Shown here piece after piece: positions 1 to 5,570 of a DNA stretch of 6,990 bases. Origin of the DNA: Caldilineae bacterium (GTDB lineage: Bacteria > Chloroflexota > Anaerolineae > J102); the NCBI GenBank assembly GCA_011176555.1, contig DUEF01000126.1, positions 1 to 6,990 of the forward strand, in the 5' to 3' direction. The notes under the pieces were generated by a model, which was not told the DNA's origin, ran no database searches, and saw nothing but the letters and a program-made list of their open reading frames with translations. Every line of letters begins with the position of its first letter. Within the stretch, counting starts at the first letter, position 1. The position numbers and the translations under genes were made by a program.

Positions 1-2
1 AC

Positions 3-557
3 TCCTGGGGCTGCCCCCCGAGTCTGGAAGGCTGCGATCAACTGACGCTGTGGCAAGCGGCCGACGCGCTGCGCAAAGCAGGCATTTTCTTCGTGGCCGC
101 GGCCGGAAACGACGGGCCCGCCTGCGATTCGATGGAAACCCCGCCCGGCAATTACGACATCGTGTTCTCTGTTGGCGCCATCGACTCGGCCGGCGATCTG
201 GCCGATTTTTCCAGTCGCGGGCCAGACACCCAAGCGCCCGACGCCAGCGGTTCGCCTGAATTGCTGGCTCCCGGGGTGGAAGTATTGTCGGCCTGGCCCG
301 GCGAGCAGTGGCAGTATTCTCCCGGCACATCGATGGCGGCGCCGCATGTCGCTGGCGTGGTTGCCCTCATGTGGTCGGCCAATCCCAACTTGCGCGGCGA
401 CATCGACGCCACCGAACGCATTCTGCTCGAAACCGCAGCGCCTTACACAGGCATCAACGACGGTTGCGGCGTTCCCGGCGAACGTCCGGATTCTGGCGCC
501 GGCTACGGCATCGTCGACGCCTACGCCGCCGTCCAGCGAGCCCTGTCCCCACCCTGA
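3..557 (+). CDS. Subtilisin-family (S8) serine protease, C-terminal part, 5'-truncated by window edge
   Basis: Only the last 184 residues are in the window; the frame is open to base 3, so the true start lies upstream. Three S8 landmarks appear in order. A SWG segment opens the fragment. The oxyanion-hole motif AAGN follows, with Asn at visible residue 36 (bases 108-110). The catalytic serine motif GTSMAAPHVAG has Ser at residue 110 (codon 330-332). ELLAPGV before the serine is also typical of subtilases. The catalytic Asp and His would lie in the missing N-terminal part. The protein ends about 75 residues after the catalytic serine, with no C-terminal membrane anchor or repeat domain visible. 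Four cysteines (two in the first 11 residues) may form disulfides, fitting an exported enzyme; export itself is inferred because the signal region is not visible. The stop lies 11 bases before the next gene's ATG, so the two may share a transcript. The family call is secure; the substrate is unknown. Confidence 0.93.
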   Translation, partial: SWGCPPSLEGCDQLTLWQAADALRKAGIFFVAAAGNDGPACDSMETPPGNYDIVFSVGAIDSAGDLADFSSRGPDTQAPDASGSPELLAPGVEVLSAWPGEQWQYSPGTSMAAPHVAGVVALMWSANPNLRGDIDATERILLETAAPYTGINDGCGVPGERPDSGAGYGIVDAYAAVQRALSPP

Positions 558-568
558 GTCCTGAGACC

Positions 569-1981
569 ATGAACCAACCGCAATTAACGCCCCCGCTCGA
601 TTCCCCGCCGCCAGCGACGGGCTGGTCTGAGCCAACTCGCTACCTCTTCATTGTCATCTGGCTGTTGATAGCCGGCCTGCTGATTTGGGTGTCGAAACCG
701 GTGTGGCACGTGGTCGCGCTCGCTTTGATTGTCGCCTATCTGTTGCAACCGCTTATCAAAGGGGTGATGCGCTTGCGCATACCGCGCCCCTTAGCGGCGA
801 TGCTGTCTCTTTTTCTATTGCTGCTCATCGTTTTTCTGTTCCCGCTCATCATTATCCCGGCCATTGTCGCTGATATCCAACCTATCTCCATCGACTTTAA
901 TGGGATCTTCCAGAACTTGATGGTGTGGATTTCGCACTTGCCAGAAACGCTGCCTGGGTTCCATATCCTCGGTATCAATATTGATCTCTCTCCGATTTAC
1001 GATCAGTTGTTTGGCTCGATGGAGGATGTCGAGTCAAAAATTCAGGTGCACTTGCCGGCCAACATGATGGAATTCCTGCAACAGGTGTTCCGTTCCACCA
1101 CGAAGGTGGTTGGCATCGCCACAACTGTCGCCACAAATGTCATCGGCGGTATTGGCGGAGCCTTGCTGTTTTTCGTGCTGTTGCTCTTGCTCACCTTTTA
1201 CGCCGCCGTCGATTTGCCTCGCTTGCGTTCGTACATCGTGGGTCTGGCGCCGGATGATTCTTCTGAAGAGTGGACTGAGTTGTGGCGCCGCACGGGACAA
1301 ATTTGGAGTGCGTTCTTTCGGGGGCAGCTTGTACTCAGCGTGGTGATCGGCATCGCCGTCTGGCTGGGACTGACGCTGATCGGCATGCCTGGCGCTCTGG
1401 CTCTGGGCGTCCTCGCCGGCGTGCTGGAAGTCATCCCGACGTTGGGGCCGGTCCTGGCGGCCATTCCCGCTGTGCTCCTGGCGCTTTTGCAGGGCTCCAT
1501 CAGTCATCCCGATGTCTCCAATCTCACGATCATGTTCATCGTGATTGCGATGTATCTTATCATCCAGCAGGTCGAGAATTATGTTTTAGTGCCCCGGATT
1601 CTGGGGGGAAGCGTGGGTGTGCATCCGGCTCTGATCCTGCTCGGCGTGATGGTGTTCACCTTTCAGTTCGGCATCCTGGGCGCTTTTGTCGCCACCCCGG
1701 TCCTGGCCACGCTGTTGGAATGGTTTCGGTTTTATCATGCGCGTATTGTCGGCAGAGATCCGCACCCAGCGTTGGCGAATGCAGCGGTGGCGTCTTCGAA
1801 AGCCGCACATGCTCCGCCTACAATTCCCCGCGCGACCGCGCCCTTACCGCCCGGCGAAACGGAAGAACCCGCGGACTTGGCATCCACTACAGTGGAAATC
1901 GTCTCTACACAGCCGGAAACGGTCGAGATAAAACCATTGGTCGAAAAAAACGATGCCGCGCGGATGGATGCCGCAAGCTGA
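569..1981 (+). CDS. AI-2E family transporter (PF01594-type membrane protein)
   Basis: This is a 470-residue polytopic membrane protein. Hydrophobic segments lie near residues 25-41, 44-60 and 76-100. A hydrophilic stretch of about 100 residues follows, and then a second block of membrane segments from about residue 190 to 390. The conserved core motifs of the family are visible: FFRGQLVLSVVIGI, GVLEVIPTLGPVLAAIPA and QQVENYVLVPRILG. Members have been linked to autoinducer-2 export (TqsA), sodium/proton antiport or other efflux; the substrate here cannot be told. The ATG at 569 was chosen because it directly follows the protease stop at 557 and leads into a normal family N-terminus. The frame is open further upstream only as an overlap with the protease gene. 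No strong Shine-Dalgarno precedes it, so translational coupling to the protease is possible. The last 79 or so residues (from about 392) form a hydrophilic Pro/Thr/Glu/Ala-rich tail, making the protein longer than the usual 340-400 residues. Confidence 0.9.
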   Translation: MNQPQLTPPLDSPPPATGWSEPTRYLFIVIWLLIAGLLIWVSKPVWHVVALALIVAYLLQPLIKGVMRLRIPRPLAAMLSLFLLLLIVFLFPLIIIPAIVADIQPISIDFNGIFQNLMVWISHLPETLPGFHILGINIDLSPIYDQLFGSMEDVESKIQVHLPANMMEFLQQVFRSTTKVVGIATTVATNVIGGIGGALLFFVLLLLLTFYAAVDLPRLRSYIVGLAPDDSSEEWTELWRRTGQIWSAFFRGQLVLSVVIGIAVWLGLTLIGMPGALALGVLAGVLEVIPTLGPVLAAIPAVLLALLQGSISHPDVSNLTIMFIVIAMYLIIQQVENYVLVPRILGGSVGVHPALILLGVMVFTFQFGILGAFVATPVLATLLEWFRFYHARIVGRDPHPALANAAVASSKAAHAPPTIPRATAPLPPGETEEPADLASTTVEIVSTQPETVEIKPLVEKNDAARMDAAS

Positions 1982-1984
1982 AAA

Positions 1985-2013
1985 GTGCGCCAACAGTCGT
2001 ACGATCGGCGCGC
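1985..2013 (+). terminator. Weak hairpin just after the AI-2E gene
   Basis: GTGCGCC at 1985-1991 pairs with GGCGCGC at 2007-2013 (seven pairs including one G-U), leaving a 15-base loop that contains the palindrome TCGTACGA. The sequence after it, GTTCTTTC, is only moderately T-rich. It starts four bases after the stop codon, so it could help end transcription or protect the 3' end. The match is weak and may be chance in GC-rich sequence. Confidence 0.25.
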
Positions 2014-2107
2014 GTTCTTTCAATTGGCGGCAATAATGGGTACAATAAATATAGCGTTTGTATTCTTATACATTTCGCTGCTATGCCTAAACGATTCAGA
2101 CCATCCT

Positions 2108-2146
2108 AAAAACCGTTCCCTTCGCTTGTGCGGCGGTCGGTTTTCT
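2108..2146 (+). terminator. Probable intrinsic terminator between the AI-2E gene and korA
   Basis: AAAACCG (2109-2115) pairs with CGGTTTT (2138-2144). Inside this outer stem CGC (2123-2125) pairs with GCG (2130-2132) across a TTGT tetraloop, and nearby C and G bases could extend the pairing with small internal loops. The descending arm runs into TTTTC on the plus strand; on the other strand the arm ends in five T, so it could work in both directions. It lies about 125 bases after the AI-2E stop and about 70 bases before korA, so it would insulate korAB from upstream transcription. The internal pairing is imperfect, hence moderate confidence. Confidence 0.5.
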
Positions 2147-2176
2147 ACTTAATCCTCTGGGATTACCCAAAATTTG

Positions 2177-2201
2177 ACCTGATTACAATGACGAATCAGG
2201 T
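2177..2201 (+). promoter_or_regulatory. Perfect 8-bp inverted repeat directly upstream of the korA Shine-Dalgarno
   Basis: ACCTGATT (2177-2184) and AATCAGGT (2194-2201) are exact reverse complements separated by nine bases. The arm centres are 17 bases apart, which suits a dimeric repressor or activator site. A possible -10 hexamer, TACAAT (2184-2189), sits between the arms, but no good -35 is seen at the right distance. The right arm ends one base before AAGGAG, so as RNA the hairpin would touch the ribosome binding site. It could be a DNA operator or an RNA element controlling korAB; the sequence does not decide between them. Confidence 0.45.
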
Positions 2202-2207
2202 AAGGAG
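2202..2207 (+). promoter_or_regulatory. Shine-Dalgarno sequence setting the korA start
   Basis: AAGGAG lies 10 bases before the ATG at 2218. Earlier in-frame starts (for example the ATG at 2188, or a GTG at 2128 lying inside the probable terminator) lack such a site and would add residues unlike the family. The start at 2218 is therefore preferred. Confidence 0.75.
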
Positions 2208-2217
2208 ATGTAGTCAA

Positions 2218-4089
2218 ATGAAAGAAGAGCATCATGCGGTTGTGAAGGAGGTGGATTCGGTTGTCATTCGTTTTGCCGGTGACTCCGGCGACGGCATGCA
2301 ACTGACCGGCACCCAGTTCACCAACACAGCCGCCATTATCGGGAATGACATCAGCACGTTTCCGGATTACCCGGCGGAAATTCGCGCCCCGGCGGGGACG
2401 ATTGCCGGCGTCAGCGGTTTTCAGGTGCACTTGTCTGATAGCGATATCTGGACGCCGGGAGATTCGCCGGACGTGCTGATCGCTATGAATCCGGCGGCGC
2501 TCAAGGCCAGTCTGCCCGACATGGAACCAGGCGCGACGATTATCGTTAATTCCGACGCTTTCACGCAAGCGAATTTGGACAAAGCGGGCTGCGAAACCAA
2601 TCCGTTGGCAGCAGGAGACAAAACACTCCGGGATTATCGTGTCATTCAAGCGCCGATCAGTTCGTTAAACCGCACAGCGGTGCAAGACATCGAAGGGTTG
2701 AGTCCCAAAGATAGAGATCGGAGCAGGAACTTTTTCGCCCTGGGATTGGTCTATTGGATGTACGACCGTCCGATCGATAACACCGTTGAGTGGGCCAAGA
2801 AAAAATTCGCCAAATATCCTGCTGTGGTGGAGGCGAACATCCGCGCCTTGCAGGCAGGATACAATTTCGGCAATACGACGGAAGCGTTTCAGACACGCTA
2901 CCGCATCAAACGCGCGAAACTTCCCCCGGGAACGTACCGAAAGATCAACGGAAATGAAGCTGTGGCCATGGGCCTGGTGACAGTCGCCAAAAAGGCGGGC
3001 AAGCCCCTGTTTTACGGCTCCTATCCCATTACGCCCGCCAGTGATATCCTGCACGCCCTGTCACCGCTGAGAAACTTCGATGTGCTCACCTTCCAAGCGG
3101 AGGACGAGATCGCGGCCATGGGTTCGACCATCGGAGCCGCTTTCGGCGGCGCTTTGGCTGTCACCGGCACCAGCGGGCCGGGCATCGCCCTCAAAAGCGA
3201 GGCGATGAACCTGGCTTTGATGCTGGAACTCCCCATCGTCATCATCGACGTGCAACGCGGCGGCCCCAGCACCGGCCTTCCTACGAAAGTGGAGCAGGCC
3301 GATCTGCTTCAGGTCATGTACGGGCGTAATGGCGAGAGTCCCATGCCCGTTCTGGCGCCCAGCACACCGGCGGAATGCTTCGATTTCACCTTGGAGGCTT
3401 TCCGTTTCGCCCTGCGCACCATGTCGCCGGTCATCTTGCTGACGGACGGTTACCTGGCCAACAGCGCTGAACCCTGGCGCATTCCCGACCCTGAGGATAT
3501 CCCCCCCATCATCGTGGAGCACCCGACCGAGTTCAATGGTGACGGCAGATTCCTCCCGTACAAACGCGATCCCGAAACAATGGGACGTCCTTGGGCCATC
3601 GCCGGCACGCCCAAACTCGAACATCGACTCGGCGGTCTGGAGAAATCGCCCGAATTCGGCAACGTTTCCTATGTGCCCGATCATCATCAGCAAATGGTCA
3701 ACGAACGGGCCGAAAAGGTCGCTCGCCTCGCTGATGTGATACCGGAGCAAACCGTATTCGGCCCCGAAGAGGGCGATTTGCTGGTTGTCGGCTGGGGCAG
3801 CACCTACGGCGCTATCCACGCAGCAGTGCGCCAGGCGCACAACAAGGGCTATTCCGTCGCCCATGCCCACATCCGCTACTTGAATCCCTTCCCGCGCAAT
3901 CTGGGGGACATTCTGAAACGGTACGACCGCATCCTTGTGCCGGAATTGAATATGGGGCAATTGGCATTCATCTTGAGAGGCACCTATCTCCTCCCCGTCA
4001 TCCCCATGGACAAAGTGAAAGGACGCCCCTTCAAAATCTCTGAACTCAGCGAGAAAATCGAGGAACTGCTGGCAGGAGACGCATCATGA
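2218..4089 (+). CDS. korA: 2-oxoglutarate (2-oxoacid):ferredoxin oxidoreductase, fused gamma-alpha subunit
   Basis: This is the large subunit of the two-subunit enzyme that oxidatively decarboxylates a 2-oxoacid with CoA and ferredoxin, acting in the cytoplasm in the TCA cycle or its reductive form. The 623 residues match the usual length of the gamma-alpha fusion. The gamma domain fills about residues 14-200 and opens with FAGDSGDGMQLTG. The alpha domain begins near residue 242 (KINGNEAVAMG). It carries YPITPASD (269-276), FQAEDEIAAMG (from 292) and QRGGPSTGLPT (346-356). By analogy with pyruvate:ferredoxin oxidoreductase, Thr272 and Arg347 likely contact substrate and a Glu at 295-297 the cofactor. 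A transketolase C-terminal-like domain follows near 519 (DLLVVGWGSTYGA). The gene overlaps korB by ATGA, so the two subunits are made together. 2-Oxoglutarate is the best guess from the KorAB layout, but another 2-oxoacid cannot be excluded from sequence. No own iron-sulfur cysteine cluster is seen in this subunit. Confidence 0.93.
   Translation: MKEEHHAVVKEVDSVVIRFAGDSGDGMQLTGTQFTNTAAIIGNDISTFPDYPAEIRAPAGTIAGVSGFQVHLSDSDIWTPGDSPDVLIAMNPAALKASLPDMEPGATIIVNSDAFTQANLDKAGCETNPLAAGDKTLRDYRVIQAPISSLNRTAVQDIEGLSPKDRDRSRNFFALGLVYWMYDRPIDNTVEWAKKKFAKYPAVVEANIRALQAGYNFGNTTEAFQTRYRIKRAKLPPGTYRKINGNEAVAMGLVTVAKKAGKPLFYGSYPITPASDILHALSPLRNFDVLTFQAEDEIAAMGSTIGAAFGGALAVTGTSGPGIALKSEAMNLALMLELPIVIIDVQRGGPSTGLPTKVEQADLLQVMYGRNGESPMPVLAPSTPAECFDFTLEAFRFALRTMSPVILLTDGYLANSAEPWRIPDPEDIPPIIVEHPTEFNGDGRFLPYKRDPETMGRPWAIAGTPKLEHRLGGLEKSPEFGNVSYVPDHHQQMVNERAEKVARLADVIPEQTVFGPEEGDLLVVGWGSTYGAIHAAVRQAHNKGYSVAHAHIRYLNPFPRNLGDILKRYDRILVPELNMGQLAFILRGTYLLPVIPMDKVKGRPFKISELSEKIEELLAGDAS
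4074..4078 (+). promoter_or_regulatory. korB ribosome binding site inside the end of korA
   Basis: AGGAG lies seven bases before the korB ATG and within the last codons of korA. With the ATGA stop/start overlap this supports coupled translation and fixes the korB start. Confidence 0.8.
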
Positions 4090-5090
4090 CACCTATCGAA
4101 CCCCTTCAACTAACCCGTAAAGATTTCGTATCCGACCAGACGGTGCGCTGGTGTCCTGGTTGTGGCGACTATGCGATTTTGTCCCAGATACAAAAGACGA
4201 TGCCCCAACTGGGCGTTCCCAAAGAGAACATCGTGTTCATCTCCGGTATCGGCTGCTCCAGTCGTTTCCCGTACTACATGGACACTTACGGCATCCATAG
4301 CATCCACGGCCGCGCCCCCACCCTGGCCACCGGCCTGAAAATCGCCAACCCCGAACTCAGCGTCTGGGTCATTACCGGCGACGGTGACGGACTCTCCATC
4401 GGCGGCAACCATTTGGTTCACGCCTGTCGCCGGAACATCGACATCAACATCATTCTGTTCAACAATCGCATCTACGGCCTCACCAAAGGACAGTACTCCC
4501 CCACGTCACCGCAGGGCTTCCGCAGCAAAACTTCGCCCATGGGGACGTTGGAACAGCCCCTCAACCCCGTTTCCGTAGCCCTGGCGTCTGAGGCGACCTT
4601 TATCGCCCGCACCATCGACGTGATACCAAAACACATGGGCGGGATATTCCTCAAGGCCGACCAGCACAAGGGCATCTCCTTTGTCGAAGTGATGCAAAAC
4701 TGCGTCATTTTCAACCCCGGTACATGGCACGAGTACAGCGATCGGAAAACTCGCGATGACCATGACCTTTACCTCGAAGACGGCAAACCGATGATCTTTG
4801 GGAAGAATAAGGACAAAGGCGTGATCTGGAGGCGAAACGGCCTGGAAGTAGTGACGCTCGGCGACCAGTACACGGAAAACGATCTGCTCGTTCACGACGT
4901 TTCCTCCATCGAGATCGCCTGGCTGTTGAGCCGATTGCAATATCCCATGCCGCTAGGCGTCATTCTCGACATCACCAAGCCCACCTACGACCTCGGTCTG
5001 TGGCATCAGGTCGAAGTCGCGAAGGACCAAAAAGGCGAGGGTGATTTAGAAACGCTCTTCAACAACGCCGACACCTGGATAGTCGAATGA
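4086..5090 (+). CDS. korB: 2-oxoglutarate (2-oxoacid):ferredoxin oxidoreductase, beta subunit
   Basis: KorB carries the thiamine diphosphate site and the proximal electron-transfer cluster of the enzyme. In its 334 residues, WCPGC gives Cys23 and Cys26, GIGCSS gives Cys57 and QNC gives Cys206. These four positions match the cysteines that ligate one [4Fe-4S] cluster in the pyruvate:ferredoxin oxidoreductase superfamily. The thiamine diphosphate/Mg signature begins at GDGDGLSIGGNH (98-109) and ends with NN at 126-127, followed by RIYGLTKGQYSPT, which is characteristic of the family. The C-terminal 100 or so residues continue as in the two-subunit KorB type, and no extra ferredoxin domain is attached. 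The protein needs KorA for substrate binding and an outside ferredoxin as acceptor; neither a delta subunit nor a ferredoxin gene is next to it. The start is set by the ATGA overlap and an AGGAG site. The enzyme class is sure; the exact 2-oxoacid is inferred. Confidence 0.94.
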   Translation: MTPIEPLQLTRKDFVSDQTVRWCPGCGDYAILSQIQKTMPQLGVPKENIVFISGIGCSSRFPYYMDTYGIHSIHGRAPTLATGLKIANPELSVWVITGDGDGLSIGGNHLVHACRRNIDINIILFNNRIYGLTKGQYSPTSPQGFRSKTSPMGTLEQPLNPVSVALASEATFIARTIDVIPKHMGGIFLKADQHKGISFVEVMQNCVIFNPGTWHEYSDRKTRDDHDLYLEDGKPMIFGKNKDKGVIWRRNGLEVVTLGDQYTENDLLVHDVSSIEIAWLLSRLQYPMPLGVILDITKPTYDLGLWHQVEVAKDQKGEGDLETLFNNADTWIVE

Positions 5091-5092
5091 TC

Positions 5093-5124
5093 CTGTCAAT
5101 CGGTTTCCATTCACCGATTGACAG
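5093..5124 (+). terminator. Perfect 12-bp hairpin just after korB, without a T tract
   Basis: CTGTCAATCGGT (5093-5104) and ACCGATTGACAG (5113-5124) are exact reverse complements around an eight-base loop, starting two bases after the korB stop. The bases that follow (CTTCCCTG) are not a proper T run. It may therefore be a 3'-end stabilising or pausing hairpin rather than a full intrinsic terminator; the canonical terminator comes about 22 bases later. Confidence 0.6.
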
Positions 5125-5146
5125 CTTCCCTGTTCCGCCAATTCAC

Positions 5147-5185
5147 AAAAAAGCCCGTCCAAGTCGAACTGGACGGGCTTTTTTT
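5147..5185. terminator. Bidirectional intrinsic terminator between convergent korB and rpsU
   Basis: A run of six A and GCCCGTCCA (5147-5161) pairs perfectly with TGGACGGGC and a T run (5170-5185), with an eight-base loop. On the plus strand seven T follow the GC-rich stem, giving a standard terminator for korAB. On the minus strand the six A become a T run after the same stem, giving a terminator for rpsU, whose stop codon is about 20 bases away. This is the clearest terminator in the window. Confidence 0.92.
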
Positions 5186-5205
5186 GCGGACTGAACAAAT
5201 TTGCG

Positions 5206-5412
5206 TTAGAAACCACCGCGACGGTCTCGACGGCGTTGGGCCTGACGCGCCTTACGGACAGCCTTTTGCTTCTGCAAGCGACGCAGCTCGCTGGGCGGCG
5301 TAAACCAACGTTTACGACGCACTTCGGGCAGAATGCGCGCTTTCATCACTTCCTTGCGGAAGCGCCGGAGCAGAGAATCCTGTGATTCGCCTGGATTCAG
5401 CTTTACGCTCAT
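5206..5412 (-). CDS. rpsU: Small ribosomal subunit protein bS21
   Basis: This 68-residue, very basic protein belongs to the bS21 family of the 30S subunit, which sits near the 3' end of 16S rRNA and helps start translation. The family pattern is visible: an acidic start (NPGESQDSLLRRFRKEV), then RILPEVRRKRWFTPPSELRR, then a Lys/Arg-rich helical tail ending in RRRDRRGGF. The ATG at 5412 was chosen because it lies about eight bases after AAAGGTGGTG and gives the normal family length. A GTG or ATA-like extension to 5478 would add 22 unrelated residues and run through the predicted promoter. The gene stands alone on the minus strand, convergent with korB and sharing its terminator. A strong promoter and a hairpin at the 5' end of the leader suggest it is transcribed by itself and perhaps controlled at the RNA level. 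Confidence 0.93.
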   Translation of the reverse strand: MSVKLNPGESQDSLLRRFRKEVMKARILPEVRRKRWFTPPSELRRLQKQKAVRKARQAQRRRDRRGGF

Positions 5413-5420
5413 GCAGATCT

Positions 5421-5430
5421 CACCACCTTT
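5421..5430 (-). promoter_or_regulatory. rpsU ribosome binding site
   Basis: Read on the minus strand the sequence is AAAGGTGGTG followed by AGATCTGC and the ATG. It is an extended match to the anti-Shine-Dalgarno of 16S rRNA (AAAGGAGGTGATC) with one central change, and it decides the start at 5412. Confidence 0.75.
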
Positions 5431-5441
5431 GGTAGAAAAGT

Positions 5442-5465
5442 TGCCAGGGGTTGACGTCCCTGGCA
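5442..5465 (-). promoter_or_regulatory. Hairpin at the 5' end of the rpsU leader
   Basis: TGCCAGGG and CCCTGGCA are exact reverse complements (8 bp) with an eight-base loop. If transcription starts near 5467, as the promoter predicts, the hairpin begins about two bases into the mRNA and is followed by AACTTTTCTACC and then the ribosome binding site. It could stabilise the mRNA, act as a binding site for bS21 or another protein, or be a weak attenuator; the T run is too short to call a terminator. Confidence 0.55.
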
Positions 5466-5473
5466 CTGAAACA

Positions 5474-5503
5474 ATCATACCCCTGATGTCGGGATTGTGT
5501 CAA
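5474..5503 (-). promoter_or_regulatory. Sigma70-type promoter of rpsU
   Basis: On the minus strand a perfect TTGACA (-35, 5498-5503) is followed after 18 bases by TATGAT (-10, 5474-5479), one base from consensus. Transcription would start near A5467, giving a leader of about 55 bases before the rpsU ATG. It is the best promoter match in the window and is correctly placed and oriented for the gene. Confidence 0.75.
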
Positions 5504-5504
5504 A

Positions 5505-5567
5505 GATCAAGGATCAAAGATTAAGGAGGCGTCTCATACTGCACTCTTTAATCATTGATCTTTAATC
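5505..5567. repeat. AT-rich imperfect inverted repeat between rpsU and the helicase gene
   Basis: Bases 5505-5524 pair with 5548-5567: 20 positions with two mismatches and one G-U, around a 23-base spacer. The core is GATCAAAGATTAA (5512-5524) against TTAATCATTGATC (5548-5560). Both arms are built from short repeated GATCAA/GATTAA words. It starts three bases after the helicase stop codon (minus strand) and nearly touches the rpsU -35 box. It may serve as the 3' hairpin of the helicase mRNA or be a copy of a dispersed intergenic repeat; there is no T tract in the needed place. Confidence 0.5.
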
Positions 5568-5570
5568 CTG

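Noticed and set aside
308..568. Open frame extending the AI-2E gene upstream to 308
   Set aside because: This stretch overlaps the protease gene in another frame, encodes an Arg/His-rich sequence typical of shadow frames, and is followed by a natural family start at 569.
2018..2071. AT-rich stretch with TACAAT at 2041 as a korA promoter
   Set aside because: The only -35 at a suitable distance is TTTCAA, a poor match, and transcription from here would have to pass the probable terminator at 2108-2146 before korA. A regulated attenuator is possible but not supported.
1282..2109. 275-residue open frame overlapping the AI-2E gene
   Set aside because: It lies out of frame over a clearly recognised gene, has a composition typical of GC-rich shadow translation and shows no family motif.
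2128..2217. Longer korA start at 2128 or 2188
   Set aside because: The 2128 start lies within the probable terminator and both lack a Shine-Dalgarno; AAGGAG is placed correctly for the ATG at 2218.
3061..3960. 299-residue open frame on the minus strand opposite korA
   Set aside because: It is an antisense shadow of a strongly conserved coding sequence, with no recognisable domain or ribosome binding site.
5118..5303. Small plus-strand open frame across the terminator
   Set aside because: It runs through two hairpins and antisense to rpsU, with no ribosome binding site.
5451..5480. Plus-strand TTGACG at 5451 as a promoter
   Set aside because: No acceptable -10 lies 16-18 bases downstream, and the same region is explained by the minus-strand rpsU leader and promoter.
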